In this document: positions 35,467 to 43,968 of the stretch, one piece after another
Numbering within the stretch: the first letter of the stretch is position 1
How the letters are laid out: every line of letters starts with the position of its first letter
Assembly (NCBI GenBank): GCA_000526575.1
Contig: JAGI01000002.1
Span: forward strand, 434,001 to 498,000
Length of the DNA stretch: 64,000 nt
Direction: 5' to 3'
Origin: Clostridium sp. 12(A)
GTDB taxonomy: Bacteria; Bacillota; Clostridia; Lachnospirales; Lachnospiraceae
Made by a program: the position numbers and the translations under genes
The notes under the pieces: model-generated
Databases searched by the model: none
What the model saw: only the letters and a program-made list of their open reading frames with translations
What the model was told of the DNA's origin: nothing

Positions 35467-37206
35467 TTGAAGAAATATTGGAAATATATAAAACCCTATC
35501 TTGCGGCATTTATACTGGCTCCCATCTTGATGCTTACAGAGGTCTTGGGAGAAATTATACTTCCTAAGCTCACTTCTATGATCATCAACAATGGGGTTGC
35601 CGGCAGGGATATCGGTTATATCATGCGGGCAGGAGCCATCATGGTAGGTATTGCGGCAGTGATGGCTTTGGGAGGAATCGGAGGAGCTTATTTTTCTGCT
35701 AAGGCTTCCATTAGCTTTAGTACGGATTTGAGAAGGGACATCTTTCATAAGGTCCAGCAGTTTTCCTTTAAGAATATTGATGATTTCAGCACAGGATCAC
35801 TGATTACCAGGTTGACCAATGACATTCAGCAGATACAGAATGTAATCATGATGAGCCTTCGTCTTTTGTTTCGTGCACCTGGTATGCTGATCGGCGGTCT
35901 GATTATGGCATATTTAATGAACCGTCAGCTGGTGATGATACTGCTTGTGGTAATTCCCCTTCTTTTGATTGCGATTGCCATTATATTAACAGTGGCATAT
36001 CCCCGCTTCCAGGCAATGCAAAAGAAAATCGACCGGTTAAATTCTGGTGTACAGGAAGCCCTTACCAATGTCCGGGTCATCAAATCATTTGTTCGGGAAG
36101 ATTTTGAAAAAGAAAAATTCAGCGATACCAACCGGGATTTAAAGGAAGGCAGCCTTGCAGCCATGCAGGTTGTAATTACAGCTTTTCCGGTCATGATGCT
36201 GGCTATGAATATCACGACCATCGCCGTTGTTTGGTATGGGGGAAATTTAATTATTGCAGGTAAGATGCCGGTAGGTGATTTAACTGCATTTACAATTTAT
36301 ATTGTACAGATATTAATGTCCCTTATGATGCTGTCCATGGTATTTTTACAGGCTTCACGCGCCATGGCATCCTTAAAACGTGTCAATGAAGTTCTAAGTA
36401 CAGAGATTGATTTATCTGATGAAGACGCAGCATATAAAGCTGCTACCGTAACAGAGGGCAGAGTCGAATTTAGGGATGTGAGCTTCCAGTATCTTAAAGG
36501 TAAGGAAGATATGGTCTTAAAGAAAATAAGTTTTACTGCAGAACCGGGGGAGACTATTGGTATTATCGGGTCCACAGGAAGCGGTAAAACATCTCTGGTG
36601 CAGATGATTCCAAGGCTTTATGACGCTGATGAGGGTAAAGTACTGGTGGATGGCATCGATGTGAAGGATTATTCTCTTAGAAATCTAAGAGAAAGTGTTG
36701 CCATGGTTTTACAGCAGAATGTCTTATTCTCAGGTACCATAGAAGAGAACTTAAGGTGGGGAGACGAGAGTGCCACCATGGAAGATATTATAGAGATGGC
36801 TGAAAGCGCTCAGGCCAACGGGTTTATTACAAACTTTAAAGATGGTTATGAGACCGATCTTGGGCAAGGCGGCTCCAATGTATCCGGCGGACAAAAACAA
36901 AGGCTTTGTATTGCCAGAGCCCTGTTAAAAAGACCTAAAATACTCATTTTAGATGACAGCACCTCTGCAGTGGACACGGCAACAGAAGCTAAAATACGCG
37001 AATGCTTTCAGACTACTTTAAAGGATACGACAAAGTTTATTATAGCTCAAAGAATTGGTTCCGTAGAAAAAGCAGATAAGATAATTGTGTTAGATGAAGG
37101 GGAAATCGTTGGCATGGGTTCACACGATGACTTAATGAAGTCTTGTGAGGCATATCAGGAGATTTACTTTTCCCAGAGAGACCGGAAAAAGGAGGTGGGC
37201 GCATAA
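35467..37206 (+). CDS. Heterodimeric ABC exporter, half with degenerate ATPase site
   Basis: A 579-residue half-transporter: six membrane helices (residues about 15-310) and an ATPase domain (about 340-575) with GSTGSGKTSL (Walker A), VSGGQKQR (signature) and ILILDDSTSAVD (Walker B followed by Asp instead of the catalytic Glu). Such an altered site is usual for one partner of BmrCD/LmrCD-type multidrug exporters. Starts with TTG four bases after the MarR gene. The substrate is unknown. Confidence 0.9.
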   Translation: MKKYWKYIKPYLAAFILAPILMLTEVLGEIILPKLTSMIINNGVAGRDIGYIMRAGAIMVGIAAVMALGGIGGAYFSAKASISFSTDLRRDIFHKVQQFSFKNIDDFSTGSLITRLTNDIQQIQNVIMMSLRLLFRAPGMLIGGLIMAYLMNRQLVMILLVVIPLLLIAIAIILTVAYPRFQAMQKKIDRLNSGVQEALTNVRVIKSFVREDFEKEKFSDTNRDLKEGSLAAMQVVITAFPVMMLAMNITTIAVVWYGGNLIIAGKMPVGDLTAFTIYIVQILMSLMMLSMVFLQASRAMASLKRVNEVLSTEIDLSDEDAAYKAATVTEGRVEFRDVSFQYLKGKEDMVLKKISFTAEPGETIGIIGSTGSGKTSLVQMIPRLYDADEGKVLVDGIDVKDYSLRNLRESVAMVLQQNVLFSGTIEENLRWGDESATMEDIIEMAESAQANGFITNFKDGYETDLGQGGSNVSGGQKQRLCIARALLKRPKILILDDSTSAVDTATEAKIRECFQTTLKDTTKFIIAQRIGSVEKADKIIVLDEGEIVGMGSHDDLMKSCEAYQEIYFSQRDRKKEVGA

Positions 37207-39069
37207 ATGGATAATGCACAAAGAGTTGAAAGTTTAAAACGGCGTTATGGACGTTCTCTGCCTCCTACAAAACATAAAGGCGGTATGGGCGGGAAAAAAA
37301 TGATGAAGACTGGAACGCCTAAGAATACAAAAGCAACCATCAAACGACTCCTGTCCTATTTAAATGAATTCAAAATTAGAATGGGTGCGGCTCTTTTTGC
37401 CGTTGTAGTTGGAACCCTGGCACAGCTTTCAGGAGCCTACATGCTAAGGCCTATTATTAATCAGTTCATTGCACCAACCGATGGAAGCCCAGGTGATGTA
37501 CCAGGTCTGTTAAGAGGAATTCTGTTAATGGCAGCAGTGATGCTGATCGGTGTAGCGGCAAACTATGTACAGGCCAGGCTTATGCTGACCGTTGCCCAGA
37601 ATGCATTGCAGAAAATAAGAGAAGATCTTTTTGGTAAAATGCAGACATTGCCGGTACGGTTTTATGACACCAATAACAATGGTGATCTCATCAGCCGTTT
37701 CAGCAACGATGTGGATACCATCGGACAGATGTTAAGCTCTACCCTGGTTCAGCTTTTTTCAGGAGCGCTTAGTATTGTAGGAACTCTGCTTCTTATGATA
37801 TACACCAATATCTGGCTGACCCTTGTAACGGTTGTTCTTGTTCCCATTATGATCAATGCGGGTAAGGCAATCGCAATGAGGAGCCAGAAATACTTCTCAG
37901 CCCAGCAGGCTTCTTTAGGAGCTGTAAATGGATATATTGAAGAGACAATCAGCGGCCAGAAGGTAGTAAAGGTGTTCTGTCATGAGGATGTGGCGGAAGA
38001 AGAATTTGAAATTTTAAACGAAGATTTAAGAAATAATATGATACATGCTCAGTTTTTCGGCGGAGTCATTATGCCTGTTATGGGAAATTTAAGCCAGCTT
38101 AACTATACCCTGACTGCATGCGTAGGCGGACTCTTATGCGTGCTCCGTGGCTTTGATGTGGGTGGTCTCACCGTATTTTTATCCTTCTCCAGACAATTCA
38201 GCCGTCCAATCAATGAAATATCCATGCAGCTCAGCAATGTTTTCTCTGCACTTGCAGGAGCAGAGCGTGTGTTTGCCATCATGGATGAAGAGCCGGAACC
38301 AGAAGATGATAAGGATGCTGAGGTTCTGGAGCCAATGAAAGGTTTTGTAGAGTTAAAGAACGTTACCTTCGGATATAACCCGGATAAGGTGATACTAAAA
38401 GACATCAGTCTTTATGCAAAACCCGGCCAGAAGATTGCCTTTGTAGGATCGACGGGAGCTGGAAAAACTACCATCACCAATCTGGTTAACCGATTTTACG
38501 ATATTCAGGGTGGTGAAATCACCATTGACGGCAAGAATATCCGTCATTTAAAAAAGGAGAATCTGCGACAGAATATTGCCATGGTTCTCCAGGACACTCA
38601 TTTATTTACCGGAACTGTTATGGAAAATATCCGCTACGGAAGACTGGATGCCACCGATGAAGAAGTCATCGAAGCTGCAAAAACAGCTTCCGCTTATTCC
38701 TTTATCATGCGGCTTCCCTCCGGTTTCGACACGGTGCTAGAGGGAGATGGAGCAAATTTAAGCCAGGGACAGAGGCAGCTTTTAAACATAGCAAGGGCTG
38801 CTATTTCAAAGGCACCGATTCTTATCCTTGACGAAGCTACCAGTTCTGTAGATACCAGAACAGAAAAGCATATTGAAACAGGAATGGACCGGTTGATGGC
38901 CGATCGGACCACCTTTATCATAGCTCACCGTTTGTCAACCGTTCGAAATTCCGATGCCATTATGGTGCTGGAAAATGGTGAGATCATTGAGCGGGGAGAT
39001 CATGAGGATTTATTGGCTCAAAAAGGCCGTTATTACCAACTTTATACAGGAGCAGTAGAACTGGATTAA
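37207..39069 (+). CDS. Heterodimeric ABC exporter, half with complete ATPase site
   Basis: A 620-residue partner of the preceding protein: a basic, Gly-rich N-terminal tail (about 35 residues), six membrane helices (about 50-345) and an ATPase domain with GSTGAGKTT (Walker A), LSQGQRQLL (altered signature, Q for G) and ILILDEATSSVD with the catalytic Glu. The variant signature together with the degenerate Walker B of the partner gives one consensus and one degenerate composite site. The start codon directly abuts the previous stop. Confidence 0.92.
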   Translation: MDNAQRVESLKRRYGRSLPPTKHKGGMGGKKMMKTGTPKNTKATIKRLLSYLNEFKIRMGAALFAVVVGTLAQLSGAYMLRPIINQFIAPTDGSPGDVPGLLRGILLMAAVMLIGVAANYVQARLMLTVAQNALQKIREDLFGKMQTLPVRFYDTNNNGDLISRFSNDVDTIGQMLSSTLVQLFSGALSIVGTLLLMIYTNIWLTLVTVVLVPIMINAGKAIAMRSQKYFSAQQASLGAVNGYIEETISGQKVVKVFCHEDVAEEEFEILNEDLRNNMIHAQFFGGVIMPVMGNLSQLNYTLTACVGGLLCVLRGFDVGGLTVFLSFSRQFSRPINEISMQLSNVFSALAGAERVFAIMDEEPEPEDDKDAEVLEPMKGFVELKNVTFGYNPDKVILKDISLYAKPGQKIAFVGSTGAGKTTITNLVNRFYDIQGGEITIDGKNIRHLKKENLRQNIAMVLQDTHLFTGTVMENIRYGRLDATDEEVIEAAKTASAYSFIMRLPSGFDTVLEGDGANLSQGQRQLLNIARAAISKAPILILDEATSSVDTRTEKHIETGMDRLMADRTTFIIAHRLSTVRNSDAIMVLENGEIIERGDHEDLLAQKGRYYQLYTGAVELD

Positions 39070-39089
39070 TACAGTTATGACTGTCTGAC

Positions 39090-39131
39090 ATCAGGAGCAT
39101 GGAGATAATTTTACCATGCTCCTGATTTTTT
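39090..39131 (+). terminator. Terminator of the exporter operon
   Basis: ATCAGGAGCATGG (39090-39102) pairs with CCATGCTCCTGAT (39114-39126), followed by TTTTT. Confidence 0.92.
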
Positions 39132-39374
39132 GTTTTAATGGAAATTGGGTCATGTTACATAAAAAATCTTACCAGTTAGGAAGCACAGGACATAAATAAG
39201 GAAAAATTATCAATAACCCATCAACAAATTAATGATGATTCACGTCATGCCAGGCTCGCAATTTTTAAAGAAAATAAGTGTTTTTGAGAAAAAAGGAATA
39301 GAAAAATAAGTATGAAATAAAATATAATGGTAAGATAGGAACAATAGTGTCATTTTTTGACGTTAGATTTTTCG

Positions 39375-39403
39375 TTGTTTCGAATGACAAATTATGGTAT
39401 ACT
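39375..39403 (+). promoter_or_regulatory. Promoter of the rnf operon
   Basis: TTGTTT (39375-39380), 17-base spacer, TATACT (39398-39403), 40 bases before rnfC. The remainder of the gap from 39132 is AT-rich with no other feature recognised. Confidence 0.5.
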
Positions 39404-39442
39404 GGTGAAATTAAAAGTGTTTGCAGAGAAAGGGGTAGTTAG

Positions 39443-40780
39443 ATGGGTTTGCCTACATTTAAAGGCGGCGTTCATCCTTATGAAGGAAAAGAATTGTCTG
39501 AAAATAAACCGGTGGTCTTGCTTCAACCAAAGGGAGAGATGGTATTTCCTTTGTCCCAGCATATCGGTGCTCCCGCAAAACCTTTGGTAGAAACAGGGGA
39601 TAAGGTTTTAATGGGTCAGAAGATTGGTGAAATGGATGGCGCTATTTCAGCCTGTATTATTAGTTCTGTATCAGGAACTGTAAAAGGCATTGAACCAAGA
39701 AAAACAGCAGGTGGTTCCATGGTTCCGTCCATCATTATTGAAAATGATGGTGAGGACAAGTCTGTGGAATCCTTCGGCATAAAAAGGGATCCTGAAGCCT
39801 TATCAAAGGAAGAGATCCGGAATATTATAAAAGAATCTGGTATTGTGGGTCTTGGAGGGGCAGGATTTCCTACCTATGTAAAACTAACACCAAGAGATGA
39901 CGCCAAAATTGATACGGTCATTGTAAATGGAGCAGAATGTGAGCCATACCTCACTTCGGATTACCGTATGCTGATGGAAGAACCGGAGAAGCTTATAGAA
40001 GGGCTTCGTATCATTCTTCTTTTGTTTGAACATGCAAAGGGCGTCATCGCCATTGAAAATAACAAGCCGGAAGCAATCAAAAGACTGAAAGAGCTGGTTC
40101 AGGACGAGCCTGGAATCACCGTATGTCCGTTGTCGACTAAGTATCCCCAGGGCTGGGAGCGAACTCTTATCCAGAGTGTGACCGGAAGAAGAGTAAGCGC
40201 AGACATGCTTCCTGCGGAGGTTGGCTGTATTGTAGACAATGTTGACACCGTGATTTCCATTTACAACGCGGTGGCAGAAAGCACGCCTCTGATTCGGAGA
40301 ATCATAACTGTTACCGGAGACGCGATTGAAAATCCCCAAAACTATAATGTAAGAATTGGAAGCAGCTATGAACAGCTGGTTGAAGCTTCGGGTGGATTTA
40401 AAATGGAGCCTAAAAAGCTGATTTCTGGTGGCCCGATGACAGGAAAGGCTCTGGAGGATATAGATATCCCCGTTACGAAGGTAACGTCATCACTAGTTTG
40501 TATGGCAGATGATGAGGGAACCCTTGATCCTGTAACGTCTTGTATTCGCTGTGCCAGATGTGTAAGTGTCTGTCCAGGCCGAATCGTCCCTCAGCAAATG
40601 GTAATTGCTGCGGTCCACTCAGACACCGAACGGTATTTAAAATTAAAAGGAACAGATTGCTGTGAATGCGGAAGCTGTTCCTATATCTGCCCGGCCAGAA
40701 TCCCGCTTACTGAGACCTTCATAAACATGAATCGAAGGCTGTCTGAGGCAGAAACAGCGGTCAGGAGGAAGAAAAAATGA
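39443..40780 (+). CDS. rnfC: Rnf complex subunit C
   Basis: Peripheral subunit of the ferredoxin:NAD oxidoreductase that couples electron flow to Na+ or H+ export. It has 445 residues: an N-terminal barrel-sandwich segment (GGVHPYEGKELS), an NADH/FMN-binding middle (VGLGGAGFPTYVKL, VNGAECEPYLTSD), and two 4Fe-4S motifs near the C-terminus, CIRCARCVSVCP and CCECGSCSYICP. First gene of rnfCDGEAB, the clostridial order. Ribosome site AAAGGGG. Confidence 0.95.
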   Translation: MGLPTFKGGVHPYEGKELSENKPVVLLQPKGEMVFPLSQHIGAPAKPLVETGDKVLMGQKIGEMDGAISACIISSVSGTVKGIEPRKTAGGSMVPSIIIENDGEDKSVESFGIKRDPEALSKEEIRNIIKESGIVGLGGAGFPTYVKLTPRDDAKIDTVIVNGAECEPYLTSDYRMLMEEPEKLIEGLRIILLLFEHAKGVIAIENNKPEAIKRLKELVQDEPGITVCPLSTKYPQGWERTLIQSVTGRRVSADMLPAEVGCIVDNVDTVISIYNAVAESTPLIRRIITVTGDAIENPQNYNVRIGSSYEQLVEASGGFKMEPKKLISGGPMTGKALEDIDIPVTKVTSSLVCMADDEGTLDPVTSCIRCARCVSVCPGRIVPQQMVIAAVHSDTERYLKLKGTDCCECGSCSYICPARIPLTETFINMNRRLSEAETAVRRKKK

Positions 40781-41700
40781 CTCAATCATTAACGATATCA
40801 TCATCACCACATACTAGGTCCCAGGTAACGACTCCAAACATTATGTTTGATGTTGCAATTGCCTTGATTCCTGCATCTGCATATGGCGTTTACCAGTTTG
40901 GTATAAAAGCAGCACTTATTTTATTTATCAGTGTAATCTCCTGTGTGCTCAGTGAATATGTCTATCAATCCCTGATGGACAGGCCAGTTACGGTAAGTGA
41001 CGGAAGCGCTCTGGTCACGGGTATGATTCTTGGACTTAATATGCCGCCGTCCATATCCTTATGGATTCCATTTTTAGGCGGTATATTTGCGATAATTGTT
41101 GTAAAGCAGCTTTACGGCGGCATCGGTCAGAATTTTATGAATCCGGCCCTGGCAGCCAGATGTTTTCTACTGATATCTTTTGCAGGGGAGATGACTACGT
41201 TTACATACCATGACGCGGTTGTAAGCCCAACTCCACTTGCTGCTTTAAAAGCGGGACAATCGGTTGATTTAACCGCCATGTTCATTGGAAAAATACCTGG
41301 ATCCATGGGGGAAGTATCTGTAATTGCCCTGTTGATCGGTGCTGTTTATATGTTGATTCGCAAGGTAATTACCTTAAGAATTCCAGCAGCTTATCTCATT
41401 ACCTTTGCCTTGTTTGTATTTATTTTCGGACAGCAGGATATAAGCTATGTTCTTGCCCATTTATGTGGGGGCGGAGTCATCTTTGGTGCATTTTTTATGG
41501 CAACAGATTATTCCTCTAGTCCAATCACAAGTAAAGGGCAGATACTATTTGGAATACTTCTGGGAATTTTAACCGGCTTATTCCGGTTATTTGGAGGATC
41601 TCCGGAAGGAGTATCTTATGCTATTATCCTTAGTAACCTATTGGTACCGTTAATTGAGGAAATTTCTTTCCCGATTCCATTAGGAAGGGAGAAAAGATAA
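40777..41700 (+). CDS. rnfD: Rnf complex subunit D
   Basis: A 307-residue integral membrane subunit with about eight to ten helices, homologous to NqrB. DGSALVTGMILGLNMPP is a family signature, and SPTPLAALKAG contains the Thr expected to carry covalent FMN. Starts within the last codons of rnfC (ATGA overlap) and is followed one base later by rnfG. Confidence 0.95.
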   Translation: MTQSLTISSSPHTRSQVTTPNIMFDVAIALIPASAYGVYQFGIKAALILFISVISCVLSEYVYQSLMDRPVTVSDGSALVTGMILGLNMPPSISLWIPFLGGIFAIIVVKQLYGGIGQNFMNPALAARCFLLISFAGEMTTFTYHDAVVSPTPLAALKAGQSVDLTAMFIGKIPGSMGEVSVIALLIGAVYMLIRKVITLRIPAAYLITFALFVFIFGQQDISYVLAHLCGGGVIFGAFFMATDYSSSPITSKGQILFGILLGILTGLFRLFGGSPEGVSYAIILSNLLVPLIEEISFPIPLGREKR

Positions 41701-41701
41701 G

Positions 41702-42316
41702 ATGAAATATGGACAAATTTTAAAAGATGCTTTAATTTTATTTGCAATTACTGTAATATCCGGTTTGATTCTTGGTGGTATTCATGAGCTGACCAGAGAT
41801 ACGATTAATAAGTCAGCGATTGCAGCTCATCTGGAAGCCTACAAAACGGTATTTCCTGATGCGGTTGATTTCAAAGCTGATGATAAACTTACGGATGCAT
41901 TAAAAAAGAGCAATGAAGAGCTTCCATCACAGGATTACGGTAATGTTGGCTTAGATCAGGCATTGCAGGCTGTGGATAAAAGCGGATCAGTTCTCGGGTA
42001 TGTAGTTACTTCTCATTCCAATGACAGCTATGATGGACTGGTACAGATCCTGGTTGGAATCAATGCTGATAAGACGATTAAAGGAATTGAAATGCTGGAA
42101 CTAAATGATACTCCTGGTCTTGGTCAAAGAGCAGAGGAGCCGGAGTTTAAGGGCCAGTTTGCAGGTAAGTCAGGAGAAAGTCTGACCGTAACAAAGTCTG
42201 GCAATGCAGGTGAGGGTGAAATTAATGCCATAAGCGGAGCCACCATTACCTCCCGTGCAGTTACCAATGCAGTGAATGCTGCACTATACCTTATGTATCA
42301 AAACGTTGACCAATAG
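41702..42316 (+). CDS. rnfG: Rnf complex subunit G
   Basis: A 204-residue membrane-anchored flavoprotein: one N-terminal membrane helix (about 10-28) and an extracytoplasmic FMN-binding domain. The covalent flavin site SGATITS is at about residues 180-186. The DTPGLGQRAEE motif is also typical of RnfG/NqrC. Confidence 0.95.
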   Translation: MKYGQILKDALILFAITVISGLILGGIHELTRDTINKSAIAAHLEAYKTVFPDAVDFKADDKLTDALKKSNEELPSQDYGNVGLDQALQAVDKSGSVLGYVVTSHSNDSYDGLVQILVGINADKTIKGIEMLELNDTPGLGQRAEEPEFKGQFAGKSGESLTVTKSGNAGEGEINAISGATITSRAVTNAVNAALYLMYQNVDQ

Positions 42317-42327
42317 GAGGTGAAGAG

Positions 42328-43032
42328 ATGAAGAATCATAATATGGAACGAATATGGAACGGCATCTGGAAGGAGAATCCAACCTTTGTAATGATGCTTG
42401 GAATGTGTCCCACACTGGCTGTTACCACTTCTGTAATCAACGGTTTTGCAATGGGAATTTCAACAGCTCTGGTATTGATATTTTCCAATATCCTAATTTC
42501 CCTTCTTCGCAAGATTATTTCAGATAATATCCGGATCCCGGCTTATATCGTTATCGTTGCCGCTCTTGTAACAACCGTTCAGATGCTGTTGCAGGCGTAT
42601 GTCCCTTCCCTTTACACAGCACTGGGAATCTATATTCCCCTCATTGTGGTAAACTGTATCATTTTAGGAAGAGCCGAGTCCTTTGCATCTAAAAATGGTA
42701 TTGTAGTATCTGCATTTGATGGACTGGGAATGGGAATCGGTTTTACCATTGCTCTGTCCTTAATCGGTTTTGTCCGTGAAATACTAGGTGCAGGATCTGT
42801 CCTTGGCATGATGGTGATACCAGAGAGATATCACATTACTGCGTTTGTACTGGCTCCTGGTGCGTTCTTTGCCCTTGCTGTACTGACTGCCTTACAAAAT
42901 AAATTCAAGGCTCCATCTGCGACGAATGGTGCTTCTGGTGCCTGCGGTGCTGGCTGTGGCTCTTGTGGAGAGCTTTCCAACCATAAAGTGCCTAAAAGTG
43001 GAAAAGGAAAACAAGGACAAGGAAAAGAATAG
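42328..43032 (+). CDS. rnfE: Rnf complex subunit E, with Cys-rich tail
   Basis: A 234-residue, six-helix membrane subunit related to NqrD, which shares an intramembrane iron-sulfur site with RnfA; the N-terminal GMCPTLAVTTSV and the middle IVVNCIILGRAE Cys are the expected ligands. After the last helix an extra tail contains SGACGAGCGSCGEL followed by a basic, Gly/Lys-rich end. That three-Cys tail is not in the E. coli protein and could hold a metal or be flexible. Confidence 0.95.
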   Translation: MKNHNMERIWNGIWKENPTFVMMLGMCPTLAVTTSVINGFAMGISTALVLIFSNILISLLRKIISDNIRIPAYIVIVAALVTTVQMLLQAYVPSLYTALGIYIPLIVVNCIILGRAESFASKNGIVVSAFDGLGMGIGFTIALSLIGFVREILGAGSVLGMMVIPERYHITAFVLAPGAFFALAVLTALQNKFKAPSATNGASGACGAGCGSCGELSNHKVPKSGKGKQGQGKE

Positions 43033-43043
43033 GAGGTTAAAGG

Positions 43044-43619
43044 ATGAAAGAACTGTTGTTAATTGCCGTGGGCGCTGCCCTGGTAAATAACGTGGTACTC
43101 AGCCAGTTTCTAGGCTTATGCCCCTTTCTTGGGGTGTCAAAGAATGTAAAAACGGCTGCGGGGATGGGTGGTGCAGTGGTCTTTGTTATCACCATTTCTT
43201 CTCTGGTTACCAGTATGATTTATAATGGGATTTTGGTTAATCTTCACCTAGAATATCTCCAGACCATGGTATTTATTCTGGTAATAGCGGCTCTGGTTCA
43301 ATTTGTCGAACTATTTATGAAAAAAAGCATGCCGCCTCTTCATAAGACCATGGGTATTTACCTGCCCCTGATCACCACCAACTGTGCCGTGCTTGGAGCT
43401 GCTCTTACCAATGTTTCCAAAAGCTATGGAATCTTACAAAGCGTTGTAAATGGAATCGGTATCTCCGCGGGATTTACCATTGCAATTGTTATGCTGGCTG
43501 GAATCCGGGAAAGGATTAAATATAATGATATCCCAGAATCCTTCAAAGGTTCTCCGATTATTTTAATTACTGCGGGACTTATGGCAATTGCTTTTTTTGG
43601 GTTTGCAGGGCTTATATAG
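43044..43619 (+). CDS. rnfA: Rnf complex subunit A
   Basis: A 191-residue, six-helix membrane subunit related to NqrE. FLGLCPFLGVSK and ITTNCAVLGAALT carry the conserved Cys pair. Sits in the usual place between rnfE and rnfB. Ribosome site AGGAGG. Confidence 0.95.
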   Translation: MKELLLIAVGAALVNNVVLSQFLGLCPFLGVSKNVKTAAGMGGAVVFVITISSLVTSMIYNGILVNLHLEYLQTMVFILVIAALVQFVELFMKKSMPPLHKTMGIYLPLITTNCAVLGAALTNVSKSYGILQSVVNGIGISAGFTIAIVMLAGIRERIKYNDIPESFKGSPIILITAGLMAIAFFGFAGLI

Positions 43620-43637
43620 AAAGGAAGAAGATTGCTC

Positions 43638-43919
43638 ATGATAATTGGAATGTTATCTGCGGCTGCTGTTTTAGGAGGAACGGGTATTTTAGTTGGTCTA
43701 TTCCTTGGGGTTGCCAGTGAGAAATTCAAAGTAGAGACTGATAAAATAGAAATCTTGGTTAGAGGCGCACTGCCCGGAATCAACTGCGGACGGTGCGGCT
43801 ATGCAGGCTGTGATGCACTGGCGAAGGCCATTGCAGAAGGCAGTGCCCCTGTTACGGGCTGTCCTGTAGGCAGGGATAAGACAGCGGATAAAATCCGTGA
43901 AATTATGAATCAAAATTAA
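43638..43919 (+). CDS. rnfB: Rnf complex subunit B, very short form
   Basis: A 93-residue version of the subunit that accepts electrons from ferredoxin. It has the N-terminal membrane helix (residues 1-25) and the first Fe-S domain, NCGRCGYAGCDALAKAIAEG with a later Cys (VTGCPVG), then stops. The usual RnfB continues for about 170-230 more residues with two or more 4Fe-4S ferredoxin-like motifs; none are present here, and a terminator follows directly. I take ATG 43638 rather than the TTG six bases upstream. Either a genuine short form or truncation. Confidence 0.88.
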   Translation: MIIGMLSAAAVLGGTGILVGLFLGVASEKFKVETDKIEILVRGALPGINCGRCGYAGCDALAKAIAEGSAPVTGCPVGRDKTADKIREIMNQN

Positions 43920-43923
43920 ACAT

Positions 43924-43964
43924 AAAACCCCCTGGTGCGGCTAACCGCATACCAGGGGGTTTTT
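43924..43964. terminator. Bidirectional terminator between rnf and uxaC
   Basis: AAAACCCCCTGGT (43924-43936) pairs with ACCAGGGGGTTTT (43951-43963), with an inner GCGG/CCGC stem; it serves the convergent operons. Confidence 0.93.
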
Positions 43965-43968
43965 ACTA

